Shown: positions 24,920 through 34,500 of the stretch, in pieces
How positions within the stretch are numbered: the stretch's first letter is position 1
Layout: every line of letters begins with the position of its first letter
Source of the DNA: Streptomyces sp. MNU76
Lineage (GTDB): Bacteria; Actinomycetota; Actinomycetes; Streptomycetales; Streptomycetaceae
Reading direction: 5' to 3'
Assembly: GCF_020982545.1 (NCBI RefSeq)
Contig: NZ_JAJKLK010000004.1
Location: forward strand, 1-43,339
Length of the DNA stretch: 43,339 nt
The notes under the pieces: generated by a model
Databases searched by the model: none
The model's input: only the letters and a program-made list of their open reading frames with translations
What the model was told of the DNA's origin: nothing
Program-made: the position numbers and the translations under genes

Positions 24920-25324
24920 TCAGGCCGCGGTTCCGTACATCCAGCGGCGAACCACGGTGTAACTGTCAGGAAGCTCGCTTCCCGTCCGCTCCCTATACCT
25001 CGCCCTGGCCTCTTCGCCGGCGTGCTGACCGGGAGGGAGCCTACGGAGGAAGGGGTCGCGGTCAGGGGCAGGGAAGGACTGGCGAGGCTGCTTTGTAGCC
25101 TCGTCGTCAGAAGCCGGTTCGTAATCCGCGATGTCCACGACCTCATGACTTGCTGAGCCCTGCCTTGCGAGGTAAGTGACCACGGCCAGCCCCACGACCA
25201 GAGTCACGCCGCCGATGACGCGGATCTTCGGCTTGTGCTTCGCGTACCAGCTCTTCAACTTCTCGTCGGAGGGCGCGGGCTCGCCATCTGCGGGAGTAGG
25301 TTCCCCGGGCGTGGAGTCGTCCAT
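24920..25324 (-). CDS. Small single-pass membrane protein, function unknown
   Basis: ATG 25324 (or 25330) gives about 134 aa. An acidic, Pro-rich N-terminus of about 30 residues precedes KIRVIGGVTLVVGLAVVTYLA, a single transmembrane helix near residues 35-52. An external or cytosolic tail follows with DPFLRRLPPGQHAGEEARARYRERTGSELPDSYTVVRRW. No family is recognised. It converges on the lipoprotein gene at the shared terminator. Confidence 0.55.
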   Translation of the reverse strand: MDDSTPGEPTPADGEPAPSDEKLKSWYAKHKPKIRVIGGVTLVVGLAVVTYLARQGSASHEVVDIADYEPASDDEATKQPRQSFPAPDRDPFLRRLPPGQHAGEEARARYRERTGSELPDSYTVVRRWMYGTAA

Positions 25325-25527
25325 GTGCACACATCTATCGAACCCAGCCTCTACCTGTCAGGCAATCAACCGAGATCACCCGATCCGCTTCAATACACCG
25401 AGCAGATCCCCACTTCACCGCCTTGGGACCGGAGGCGATCACCGGTGCAGGGTAGGCCCGACACCTTGTACTCGGCGCCCTGGTCGCTGTCCTCCGACTC
25501 GTTGGCTCGCCCGAGCTCCGGAGGGAA

Positions 25528-25571
25528 ATGCCAGAAACCCGGCTCCTGTTCGGGGACCGGGCTTCTGGCAT
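25528..25571 (-). terminator. Hairpin downstream of the DUF317 genes
   Basis: 15-bp arms with one mismatch (ATGCCAGAAACCCGG 25528-25542 and CCGGGCTTCTGGCAT 25557-25571), 14-base loop, starting 22 bp after the DUF317 stop codon. It is probably the terminator of the minus-strand gene block. Confidence 0.6.
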
Positions 25572-25592
25572 CTGGCTGAGGGACGCCGTCGA

Positions 25593-26414
25593 TCACTGGG
25601 CCGGCGCCCGCAGCAGTCGCTCCCGGGTGGACTCGGGCAGGACCCGGCGCAGGACCGGTGCGGTCGAGCTGAGGGAGGCCGCGAAGGCTGCCACGAGGTC
25701 GTGCGGGACGCTGGAGCCGAAGGAGGCCGCCCACAGGCAGGGGGCACCGAGCGCGGGCTCGGCCCATGCCTGCCATCCAGTTGGTCCAGGCTCGTCGGCC
25801 TCGGTCGTCAGGGCGCGGGGGTCGGCGTCCTGGATGAGGGGCGGTACCTCGCCGAGGCTGATGTGCGAGGTGAACGTCGGGTCCGTCGCTGCCGCGTCGG
25901 GCTGGTCGATGTCGCGGAGCCAGCCGTGGGCAGCAACGGCGTCGAGGACCAGTTCGGGGCCGGCGAACGGCACGGTGGGCTGGTCTCGGGCGTCGAGCGC
26001 GACGAGGAAGTCGGCCACTGCCTCGCCTGGGACGTCGGTGGTGAAGTAGCACGACCACGACGCGAGCGGGCTGCTGGTGTCCGCGCGGGCGGAGATCTGC
26101 CAGGCGATCGGCAGGTCTCCCAGGTGGAACGGCTCGTCCGCCAGGCTCCACTGCGCCCATCGGAGAGTGTCGGAGCTGATGTGCAGGACGGTGCTGCGCA
26201 GGACCTGGCGGTCCTCCGGCTCCTCGTCCGGCTCATGACGTCCGCGGACGATCGTCAGGCTCGTCCAGCCCAGACCGGAGAGCGTGTCGGCAACGCCGTC
26301 GTAGAGGCACCCGTCGTCACCGGCCAGATGCCGGGGACCGACCCAGAACGCGGGCTGGCCGCCAGGCGGAATGGACGAGTCGGGCGGGAAGTCGGGATAC
26401 AGGGGCGCCTCCAA
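25593..26414 (-). CDS. DUF317-domain protein
   Basis: The only start downstream of the in-frame stop is TTG 26414, giving 273 aa. VGPRHLAGDDGCLYDGVADTLSGLGW at residues 25-50 is the DUF317 signature. A second, similar half begins around residue 140 (FTTDVPGEAVADFLVALDARDQ and FTSHISLGEVPPLIQDADPRA). DUF317 proteins are abundant on Streptomyces integrative elements and plasmids but have no established function. It lies 15 bp after the stop of the 96-aa gene and is probably co-transcribed with it. Confidence 0.8.
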   Translation of the reverse strand: MEAPLYPDFPPDSSIPPGGQPAFWVGPRHLAGDDGCLYDGVADTLSGLGWTSLTIVRGRHEPDEEPEDRQVLRSTVLHISSDTLRWAQWSLADEPFHLGDLPIAWQISARADTSSPLASWSCYFTTDVPGEAVADFLVALDARDQPTVPFAGPELVLDAVAAHGWLRDIDQPDAAATDPTFTSHISLGEVPPLIQDADPRALTTEADEPGPTGWQAWAEPALGAPCLWAASFGSSVPHDLVAAFAASLSSTAPVLRRVLPESTRERLLRAPAQ

Positions 26415-26429
26415 GAGGTCGGTGCGGGT

Positions 26430-26720
26430 CTAATTGCCGCCGGCACGGCGGCGGGGACGGCGCGGGGGTGCCTGGACGGGACCCTGCCAGGTCAGGGCGA
26501 TGGCGACCTCAGGAGGCAGATGGCCGAGCTGGGCGCCCTCGTCCCGCCCCTCGGCGAGGTAGACAACGGTCCGGCCGGTCTCGTCCACGGACTGCACGAC
26601 CTGCTCCAGGCGGTGCGCCATCGGAAAGAAGGGGTTCATGGCCTGGCGGACCGGAGCATCCCGGTCGCAGGCGGACAGCAGGTCGATGAGATCACCGACG
26701 GTCATCTCCGAGGACGTCAC
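26430..26720 (-). CDS. Small 96-aa protein upstream of DUF317 gene
   Basis: GTG 26720 follows AGGAGG at good spacing. MTVGDLIDLLSACDRDAPVRQAMNPFFPMAHRL resembles a family of short Streptomyces element proteins that begin MTVGEL and contain a central DTPVR-like turn. The tail is Arg/Pro-rich. The function is unknown. It is arranged head to tail with the DUF317 gene. Confidence 0.65.
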   Translation of the reverse strand: MTSSEMTVGDLIDLLSACDRDAPVRQAMNPFFPMAHRLEQVVQSVDETGRTVVYLAEGRDEGAQLGHLPPEVAIALTWQGPVQAPPRRPRRRAGGN

Positions 26721-26801
26721 GAACAGCCTCCTGGGGTGAGCGGAAACAGTGAGCGGTGAAGAGGGCGGGGCCCGACATCTGACCGGCCGCCCGAGCGAGA
26801 A

Positions 26802-27176
26802 CTACTCGTGGGCGCTTGGCTGTCGCACACGACGTGATGTCTCCAGCACGCGCGCCACGGCGGCGGCGACGATGTCGGCCGGCGTCTCGATGTCGAACGA
26901 CAGGTGATAACCACGCACCCTGGCCGTGCCGGACACAGCGATCTTCCATCCCTCACCGTCCGTGCCGGGACGGCCGAGCGGGAACCAACCGAGGTAGAAG
27001 CGACCGTCCTTCGAGCTGACGTGCACGTCCGCGCGGTCGTCCACAATCAGATGGAAGTCCTCTGCGGAGAACTGGTCCATCACGAGCGCGGGCTGGCCGG
27101 GGCCGAGCTGCCACTCGCGCAGCCGCAGGGCTTCGACGGTGGTGGAGAAACCGGAGCCCACAGACGCTACGGTCAC
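26802..27176 (-). CDS. DUF317-like protein, short form
   Basis: GTG 27176 (TTG 27182 is possible) with AGAGAGG upstream gives 124 aa. FHLIVDDRADVHVSSKDGRFYLGWFPLGRPGTDGEGWKIAV and FDIETPADIVAAAVARVLETSR match the second half of DUF317 proteins. It is the first of three genes reading leftwards. The divergent region 27177-27477 to the HNH gene holds its promoter and a TGGGATCCCA palindrome. Confidence 0.7.
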   Translation of the reverse strand: MTVASVGSGFSTTVEALRLREWQLGPGQPALVMDQFSAEDFHLIVDDRADVHVSSKDGRFYLGWFPLGRPGTDGEGWKIAVSGTARVRGYHLSFDIETPADIVAAAVARVLETSRRVRQPSAHE

Positions 27177-27477
27177 GGGCAATCACCTCTCTGACCTGGC
27201 ATTTCTTGCAAGATGTCTACGTTGGCATGCCCCCGACCGCGTTGGCCAGTCCTTCCGCGATCTTTCCTGTCTGCCCCCGGCGAACTGTTGTCCGCCAACA
27301 TTGTGGGATCCCATTTCGCATGTCGGAATCTGCTGACTGGTGTCTGATCGGAGTCGGATCCGCCGCCACTGGCGAGACTGGGCATGATCGTTTCGCCGGT
27401 GAATCCAGCAGCCCACCCGGGTGACAAATGACCGCCCTGAGGCACGGCGATGTCCGCCAGGCAGTATCAACGGCTGC

Positions 27478-28122
27478 ATGATCAAGAACCTGCGCCGCGG
27501 TCTGATTGCCGCCGTCCTCGCGTTCGCCGCCCTTGCCCCAACACCCGCCCAAGCTGACGAGTTCACGCTCATGGAGGGCATCGCGTCCCTGCCCATCGCC
27601 GATGAGATCCGCGAAGGGTACAAGCGTGAGCTGTACCCGCACTGGAAGGACGACGACAAGAACGGCTGCTCGGCCCGGAACGACGTATTGATCTCTGAGG
27701 CGATCGAAGCCCCGACCGTGGGTGCCGGCTGCACTCTGACCGGCGGCGTGTGGCACAGCTACTACGATGACGCCGTCGTCCGCGGCCCCGCAGGCGTGGA
27801 CATCGACCATATGGTGCCATTGGCCGAGGTCCACGACTCGGGCGGCTACGGCTGGAGCACCGAGCGACGCCGCCGGTACGCCAACGATCTCGGCTCCGAG
27901 GTCACCCTGGTCGGGGTCAGCGCGCGTTCGAACCGGCAGAAGAGTGACCAGGACCCGGCCACGTGGATGCCGATGGAAGCGGTGCACTGCCGGTACGTCG
28001 GGGAGTGGGTCGTCACGAAGAAGCGGTGGGGCCTCAGTGTCGACGAGGCGGAGCGTACTGCACTGTTCCGCTATGCGGCCGGGTGTCCGGACGTGATGCT
28101 GTCGTACGAGTCGGCTGCCTGA
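27478..28122 (+). CDS. Secreted HNH-family endonuclease
   Basis: ATG 27478 gives 214 aa; an upstream in-frame start exists but would precede the signal peptide. The signal peptide is MIKNLRRGLIAAVLAFAALAPTPAQA. The nuclease motif is DIDHMVPLAEVHDSGGYGW (Asp108, Asp110, His111), with the following ANDL and SARSNRQKSDQDPATWMP that complete the DHxxP...N..K pattern of the DUF1524/GmrSD-C-like HNH group. Streptomyces encode several such secreted nucleases, used for nutrient release or competition. No cognate immunity gene is obvious. Confidence 0.88.
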   Translation: MIKNLRRGLIAAVLAFAALAPTPAQADEFTLMEGIASLPIADEIREGYKRELYPHWKDDDKNGCSARNDVLISEAIEAPTVGAGCTLTGGVWHSYYDDAVVRGPAGVDIDHMVPLAEVHDSGGYGWSTERRRRYANDLGSEVTLVGVSARSNRQKSDQDPATWMPMEAVHCRYVGEWVVTKKRWGLSVDEAERTALFRYAAGCPDVMLSYESAA

Positions 28123-28228
28123 CATCTGGTGCTCCCCGCAGGCTCCTTCCAGGGTTCACTGGATTCGTTGAGACAGGGCAAGAGCGACATGTTCTGGTGC
28201 GCACTGTCTCGCCGAGCAGCGGGCCCGT

Positions 28229-28798
28229 TTACAGCTGGCGGTGCCGCCTGGCCAGCCACGCTCTCCGGGCCGGCGCCTCGTCGGCGCCAACCTGGAGAGC
28301 GGTTCTGGCCGCCTTCAAGAACAGGTTGTGCTGGCCGTGGTAAGCACTGGAGAGCCTGGTGCGGGCCGCCATCTGTTGGCCGCGGTCTCTTTGTACTGTG
28401 CCAAGCCAGACTGGTTGTGGGGCATGGTCGTAGAGGAGGGACTGCTGAAGTGCAGTGGCCGTATCGACTACGTCTTTTGGAGCGCGGAGTTCGAGTGCAG
28501 CGAAGGCCCGCTTCAACCGTTGGGAGTCCAATTCCCTGGCCCGGCGCTCCATCTCGTCCCAGCGTTCCTGGAACGCGTCCTCGTACATGGCTTGATAGTC
28601 CTGGTAGAGCTGCTCGGCCTGGAGGAGAAACTCTGCGCAGAGGGTGGGCAGGAGTTCTCTAATCCAGGGAGCGTCGGCTTGGTAGCGGGCGGCACTGGCC
28701 TGACTGCGTCCGGCTATGGCTGTACCACCGGCGCCTAGAAGTGCTCCGCCGAACGCCGCTCCCGCAGCGATCAAGCCGAGCAGGAACTCGCTGTTCAC
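28229..28798 (-). CDS. Membrane-anchored helical protein, last gene of a five-gene operon
   Basis: GTG 28798 behind GGAGG gives 189 aa. The N-terminal hydrophobic segment FLLGLIAAGAAFGGALLGAGGTAI anchors the protein. The rest is helical and charged (LLQAEQLYQDYQAMYEDAFQERWDEMERRARELDSQRL). The pattern recalls small Streptomyces proteins of unknown role, such as the one at 35434. It lies only 32 bp after the upstream stop, so it is probably co-transcribed. Confidence 0.6.
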   Translation of the reverse strand: MNSEFLLGLIAAGAAFGGALLGAGGTAIAGRSQASAARYQADAPWIRELLPTLCAEFLLQAEQLYQDYQAMYEDAFQERWDEMERRARELDSQRLKRAFAALELRAPKDVVDTATALQQSLLYDHAPQPVWLGTVQRDRGQQMAARTRLSSAYHGQHNLFLKAARTALQVGADEAPARRAWLARRHRQL

Positions 28799-28830
28799 AT
28801 GTCCTCCAACTTGTCACGACGGCCCGGAAG

Positions 28831-29313
28831 TTACCACGGTTGACCATGCTGATCATTTGCGTTTCGGTCGATGCGCGTTACCTCAGCAATCCGGCACTGT
28901 CGAATGCGTCGTGAATTGCGAACACTCGCGATATCACGCTTCGGCACGGCGAAGTCGCCGAAGATCGAGTGTGGTCGGGGCGCCCGTCGTCCGACGGGGT
29001 AGAAGCCTGTGATGTGGTAGCGGATCTGGTTGTGCCAGACGTTGAAGTCCATGACCCAGGGCTCGGCCAGGTCATCCACGACGATCAGTGCCGGGTGGGT
29101 GCCGGCAGTGGGCCGGTACAGGGGTACCGCCACGGGAACCGGGCATTCGCCGAACACGGAGTCGGCGTGGAAGGCCCTGGCTGTCACCATGCGTTCCGCG
29201 AGCGCACCGGGCGCGTGGTATTCGGCCGGCACCTGTTGGAGGAGACCGTCCAGCTCGATCACGATGGTGCGGTGGCGCTTTCCCGTCTGTCCGTGGAGTG
29301 GCTCCCAGGTCAC
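28831..29313 (-). CDS. Hypothetical protein, operon gene 4
   Basis: GTG 29313 overlaps the CoiA-like stop (GTGA), giving 160 aa. Segments include HRTIVIELDGLLQQVPAEYHAPGALAERMVTARAFHADSVFGECP and VDDLAEPWVMDFNVWHNQIRYHITGFYPVG, rich in aromatic and beta-like stretches. No family or catalytic motif is recognised. Coupling to the CoiA-like gene suggests that the two products act together. Confidence 0.55.
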   Translation of the reverse strand: MTWEPLHGQTGKRHRTIVIELDGLLQQVPAEYHAPGALAERMVTARAFHADSVFGECPVPVAVPLYRPTAGTHPALIVVDDLAEPWVMDFNVWHNQIRYHITGFYPVGRRAPRPHSIFGDFAVPKRDIASVRNSRRIRQCRIAEVTRIDRNANDQHGQPW

Positions 29314-29783
29314 TGGGTCACGGCCAGGTGCGAGGTGAGCGGGATGTCGTAGCGCATCCAAGAACGCATGGCGGCAGCGGTATGGGGCCTGCCGGAACCG
29401 AGAGTGCGGTATCCGTCAAAGGTCCAGCCGGTCACCTCCAGGAAGGTGCCGTGGCCCGTGCTGATGGCCAGTTCCGTGTTGAGGAAGGCGGGCCGCTTGG
29501 CCACCGCGAAGCCCTGCCAGGCGCGGTCCCAGCGGAACAGCGTGCCGAACTCCGGGTCGTCCCAGACCAGGAGGCGGTTGCGCGCGTGGGCGGCTCGGCA
29601 GTCGAGGATCCACAGGTCTGTGTGGGCCTCCCGGCCGGCGACTTCCACCGGGGCAAGCGGATGGGCCTGGATTTCTGCCCGCTTGCCGCAGCGCAGCAGG
29701 CAGTCCGCTCTGCGGTTCCCGAGCGGGATTTCGGTGGCCACACCCCAGTCCTTGACTTCTTTGTGCCACGTGGACTCGGTCAT
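29310..29783 (-). CDS. CoiA-like PD-(D/E)xK nuclease-type protein
   Basis: The product is 157 aa. Residues 3-40 contain the CoiA-type nuclease layout: His7, Glu18 in TEIPL, Asp27 in NRRADCLL, and Glu37-x-Gln39 in AEIQAH. An arginine and LWILDCR follow, as in the competence protein CoiA and its relatives. CoiA-like proteins act on DNA in transformation and recombination. The gene overlaps both neighbours by 4 bp. The assignment is by motif spacing and needs a profile search. Confidence 0.6.
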   Translation of the reverse strand: MTESTWHKEVKDWGVATEIPLGNRRADCLLRCGKRAEIQAHPLAPVEVAGREAHTDLWILDCRAAHARNRLLVWDDPEFGTLFRWDRAWQGFAVAKRPAFLNTELAISTGHGTFLEVTGWTFDGYRTLGSGRPHTAAAMRSWMRYDIPLTSHLAVTQ

Positions 29784-30511
29784 AGGGCGCCCGCGTACCG
29801 GAGGAGTTCGGCGTCTTCGTCGTCCAGGCCAAGGGCCTGGGCTCCGACCTCGGCAAGGTAGTCGGCGAGGTTGAAGATGCCGGGGATGCTGTCGATGCCG
29901 ACGACGAGCCGGTCGTAGCGTTTGAACAGAGCGAGGATGCGGTTTCCGCGGGCCCGATGCTCCTTGGCTCCTTGGGCGGATTCCTTGGCCGCGCTCTCAA
30001 GCCGGTCCGCTTCCATGAAGTCGCGCTCGGCAAGAGGAGGGAGGACTTCCATGATGCGGTCGAGGTCTTCCAGCACGAGTTGCTGGGCCGACTTCTCCGT
30101 CAGCTCGCCGCCCTCACCGATCAGAACCTTCGCCACGACCCTTTCGTCGTCGCATCCAGCGCTGTGCGGGCCGGGAACCGCAGCGTCGCCAGGGCCTGAT
30201 GCTCCGGTCCCACAGTTCGGACCCATGATGGTGGTACCGACCTGTGTGGGTCCGGCCGGACCAGCGAGAGCGGCGATTCGAAGTTCTTTGCAGACCTTGT
30301 TGAACGAGGTGGTGCACATCGATTTCACGGCGCGGTCGAATACCGGACGGTATTCCGTAGAGAGCACGTTGATCTTCGACCGGACGACGCTTTGCATCCG
30401 GGCGAGCTGCTCGACTTCGCTCCCGCCCTGGCGGATGCACCGCAGAGCCTCCCGGTCGAGGACGTCGCGTACGGCGTTGGGGTAGCGGCCGGCGGCATTG
30501 GGGATAGGCAC
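29780..30511 (-). CDS. Hypothetical protein, operon gene 2
   Basis: GTG 30511 with GGAAAG upstream gives 243 aa. The N-terminal half is helical (VRDVLDREALRCIRQGGSEVEQLARMQSVVRSKINVL). A Gly/Pro-rich linker with cysteines (GPNCGTGASGPGDAAVPGPHSAGC) follows, and then a helical region (QQLVLEDLDRIMEVLPPLAERDFMEADRLE). The function is not recognised. It overlaps the CoiA-like gene by 4 bp. Confidence 0.55.
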   Translation of the reverse strand: MPIPNAAGRYPNAVRDVLDREALRCIRQGGSEVEQLARMQSVVRSKINVLSTEYRPVFDRAVKSMCTTSFNKVCKELRIAALAGPAGPTQVGTTIMGPNCGTGASGPGDAAVPGPHSAGCDDERVVAKVLIGEGGELTEKSAQQLVLEDLDRIMEVLPPLAERDFMEADRLESAAKESAQGAKEHRARGNRILALFKRYDRLVVGIDSIPGIFNLADYLAEVGAQALGLDDEDAELLRYAGAL

Positions 30512-30517
30512 GGGTTT

Positions 30518-31435
30518 CTACTTTCCGGAGAGGAGTCGGATCGTGCGGGGGCGCTTGTCCAGGACGCGGCCGGCCCAGGAGGTGACCGAGTCACGGATGG
30601 ATTCGACGGACTGCCACACGTCGGGGTCGTCGACGTGTGCGAAATCGTCGGGACCCAGCAGGAGGATTTCCCTGCACCTGTGGGCCAGGCCGAAGTAGCG
30701 GATGGTCCAGTCGGCACGCGGGTCGCGTGCGTCGTCGCCGATCAGCTCGTTGACCAGTTCCTCGTCCGGGTCCGGCACGGGGCGCATCTGCTCGCGCACG
30801 TACCGGGCGACCTCCTGATCCTGGAGGACCTCACGCACGGTCGGCTCCCGCAGGATGGACAGGACAGCTTCCGGGTTCTTGGTCAGTTCCGCGACGACGG
30901 CCTCCCGCACTCCTGCACGGCCGAGCTGTGCGACGATCTCGCCCGGCGTCTCAATGCCGCAGGCCGCTCCGTCCGCCAGGCCCACGGCCCGGCAGTACTC
31001 CCCGGCGTCGAGTACGGCCGGCCATCCCGCCCGCTCAGCGCCGGCGAGCCGCCCGAGCAGCAGTCCGACACGACGCGCGCGCTCGGCCGTGTCGGTTACG
31101 CAGGCTGCGACCACGCACTTCCACGGCACGTGGACGGACGACGTGGCGAGACGTTCACGAAGTTCCGCGCCCGCCAACGCCGTGACGCGCTGGTATCGCT
31201 CAAGCGTGTCGGCCGCATAGCCGAGTTGGCGTGCCAGCGGTTCCAGGGCGCTGCTCACCGCCAGGTTGGATTGCTCGGCGATCTCGGCGCACACGTCGCC
31301 GAGTCCGAAGCGCGCCGCAAGCTGCACTCGCGTCGCCTGGACGTCCTGCTCAGCGAACCCTCTCGCGCGTTTGAGCTGATCGTCGGTGTAGCCGGGATCT
31401 GCGCTACCGCCCGGCTCGATCCATACGTTCTCCAT
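30518..31435 (-). CDS. DUF6192-like DNA-binding protein, operon gene 1
   Basis: ATG 31435 gives 305 aa; an upstream frame is open. The order GLGDVCAEIA, then an HTH-like ALEPLARQLGYAADTLERYQRVTALA, then PWKCVVAACVTDTAERARRVGLLL, then NPEAVLSILREPTVREVLQDQEVARYV, parallels the DUF6192/ParB-like layout seen in Streptomyces plasmid proteins. It heads the five-gene operon. The Tn3 left repeat begins 68 bp upstream of the start, so the native promoter may be lost or replaced by transposon sequence. Confidence 0.55.
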   Translation of the reverse strand: MENVWIEPGGSADPGYTDDQLKRARGFAEQDVQATRVQLAARFGLGDVCAEIAEQSNLAVSSALEPLARQLGYAADTLERYQRVTALAGAELRERLATSSVHVPWKCVVAACVTDTAERARRVGLLLGRLAGAERAGWPAVLDAGEYCRAVGLADGAACGIETPGEIVAQLGRAGVREAVVAELTKNPEAVLSILREPTVREVLQDQEVARYVREQMRPVPDPDEELVNELIGDDARDPRADWTIRYFGLAHRCREILLLGPDDFAHVDDPDVWQSVESIRDSVTSWAGRVLDKRPRTIRLLSGK

Positions 31436-31502
31436 GGCCGAGGACGGTAGAAGCCCGAGCCCTCGGAAATGGCCGCGAGCCACTCGAACGGTCGCGCAGA
31501 AA

Positions 31503-34500
31503 TCGGGTCGACGACCAAGATCTCAAAAATGTGCCCTACGGCTGATCACCCCCGAAGTCCGGTTTGACCCGGCCCAGTCGACGGCCTGAATCTGCCCTGC
31601 GTGACAATCCGATCGTCAGGAGAGGCAATGCTCAGCGCAGAGGAGCGGCAGGAGGTGAGCGCGGGGTACCCGTCGTTCGTCAATGGGATCCCGGAGCGCG
31701 ACTGGCCCCATCTCCGGCTCGGTGAGGAGGACCAGCGGCTGATCCAGGGCAAGCGAGGCGAGCACAACCGGCACGGCCTCGCCGTGCAGCTGACGGTCGT
31801 GCGCTTGCTGGGCCGTTTCCAGACCGACATGGAGAGGATCCCGGAGGACCTGGTGCTGCGTGTGGGCGAGCAGCTCGGCATCTCCGACCCGCTCGCCAAG
31901 ATCATCCTGTACGGGGAGAACGGCGACACCGTTCGAGACCACGTACGAGAGATCAGACGGGAACACGGCTGGACCTCCTTCCTGGAGGGCGAGGCTCAGC
32001 TCGTCGCCTGGTTGGAAGACCGGCTGAAGTACTCCACGGACGGCCCGAAGGCGATGACGCTCCAGGCCCTGGTCTGGCTCCGCGAGCAGCGTGTGCTGCT
32101 CCCCCGATACTCGACGCTGCGCGACCTGGTGACGCTGTGCCGTAGTAGAGCCGAAGACGCAGTGTCGAAGGAACTCGTCTCCCAATTGAACCCTCACCAG
32201 GTCGGCACCATCGACTGGTTGATGGAGGTTCCTCCCGCCGGGCGCATCAGTCGTCTGGAGGGGCTGCGCCGCGGGGTAGGCGTGCCCTCGTGGGCGAACT
32301 TCGTGAAGGCGCTGACACGCACGGACGAGATCCGCGCTCTCGGATTCGTTGATGTGGATGTCTCGTCCATCCCCGGCCGCAAGCTGGCACAACTAGCCGA
32401 TCACGCCTTGACCGAGCGGGTACCGCGCCTGAAAGAGCAGACCGGCAAGCGGGCTGCGGTACTTGCGGCCGTCAAGCGCCTGGAGACGAGCGCACTGGAC
32501 GATGCCATCGACATGCTCGACAAGCTGATCACCGAGGGCTTTATCAGCAAACCCAAGAGGTGGGCCGACAAGGCCCTGGTCGACGCCTACCCGACGTTCG
32601 CCCCAGACGGCACCCTGACCGCACAGGCACTACTCGCCGTCCTGGAATCCGTGGCGGAGAGCATCGACCACGACAGCGGTGAAATCACCGACCCAGTCAC
32701 CGACACCGACTCCACGCGCACCGTACTGGAGGCGGTCGCCGACCGGGACACTCTCCTGCGTGCGGCCAAGAATCTCCTGGAGTACATGCCGGCCCGGGAC
32801 TCCGATACCCATGAGGCTCGTCGTGCCAAGGCACTGGAACGGTTCCGAGACGTACGGACGCTCGTACCCGTCCTTGTCGACAGGGTTCGCTTCGGCGCAC
32901 GTCCCGCGGGCCAGGCCGCGCTGAACGCGCTCCACGCATTGCCGCCTCTCCTGGATCGCGAGGACGTCCAGCTCGAAGACATCGACACCACGCTGTTGGA
33001 AGGCTCCTGGAGACGCCTCGTAGTAGGTGAACCGGAACAGTCCGACGGCGCGGTGAACCTTGCGGCATACGCCCTGTGCGTGGTGAAGACCTTCCACCGG
33101 CATCTGTGCAAACGTGAGATCTTCGTGCAGGGCTGCTCCCGCTGGAGAGACCTCCTCGCGCAACTCCTGTCAGGCGAGGTCTGGGCGCAGGCCCGGCCCA
33201 GCCTGCTCACCAGCTTGGGTCTGCCCGAAGACCCCAGCGCCTACCTCGACCGCGCTGCCACAAGCCTGCACGCCGACCTCGTCAGAGTCGCCTCCCGCAT
33301 GCCCGAGGGCGCTCAAATGCCGTCCGGCAACGGCGACTTGGCCTTGCCGAAGGGGCGGCCACCGCGTCCATCGAGCCTGAGCCGGCAGGTGGAGAAGATG
33401 CTCCCCAAGGTAGAGCTGCCCCAAGTCGTGCTGGACGTGCTGATCCGGACCGGCGGGATCGCCGCGTTCACCACCCGCAACGGCAACCCTTCCCCCTACC
33501 CGGAATTCGAGCTGTCCGTAGCCGCCGTAATGGTCGCGTACGGCTGCAACATCGGCCTCGAAGCCGTCGCGAACGAAGAAAAGGACGCCCTCAAACTCGA
33601 CCGTCTCACCAGCATCAGCCGCGAATACTTCCGCCCCGATGTGATCGAGGCGTGCACCGCCCTCATGCTCGGCGCTGAGAGCGACGCGCTCAACACCCTG
33701 CAGTTGGACGGGGAGCGCCTCGCCTCCGTGGACGGCCACGGCTTCGTCGTCCCCACGTCACAGCCCGGCCTGCTCATCGCGCCCGAAGGCAATTCAGAGG
33801 TCACCTGGCTGACCATGCTGAACGAACAGGCCATCCAACTGTCCGGACGCATGGTCAGCGGCCGGCCCAGCGCCGCGCTGGAAGCGCTGAACACCCTTAC
33901 GACGTACCGGGACCAGACCAACGTCCCGGACAGCCGACACCCCGAAGCCATCGTCGCCGAGGCCGGAACGCACGAGGATCTCGTCTTCGGCCTTCTGACT
34001 CTCTCCGGCTACTCCTACCAGCCCGCCCCGCACCAGATCAACGACACCAGGCTATGGCGCATCGACAGGCCAGCAGACTACGGACCGCTCCAGGGCGCAA
34101 CACGCCGGCAGATCGACCTTTCGCGGATCGCCACGCACTGGGAAGACATCCTGCGAGTGATCGGCTCGATCCACCACGGTGCCGTCAGCGCACACGACGC
34201 ACTTCGGATCGTGACCCGCAACGGCCAGCCCACCGACGTCGGATCAGCGATCGTCGCCGTCGGCCGCATCGCCAAAACACGCCACCTGCTCCGCCTCTAC
34301 GACAACCCCGAGTACCGGCACGGGATCGAAGCACAGAGCAGGCTGCACAAGGAACGTGCCGACCTCGCCAGGCGTATCTGTCACGGCATCGACGGCCCCT
34401 TCCCCGACTACTACCCCGGTCTGGAAAACCGGCTCGGCGTTCTCGGTCTCGTCCTCAACACCGTGGCCCTCTTCAACACGGTCTACATCCAGAAGATCGT

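Noticed and set aside
25176..26759. 527-codon plus-strand frame over the DUF317 genes
   Set aside because: It lies antisense to recognisable DUF317 sequence and has low-complexity composition.
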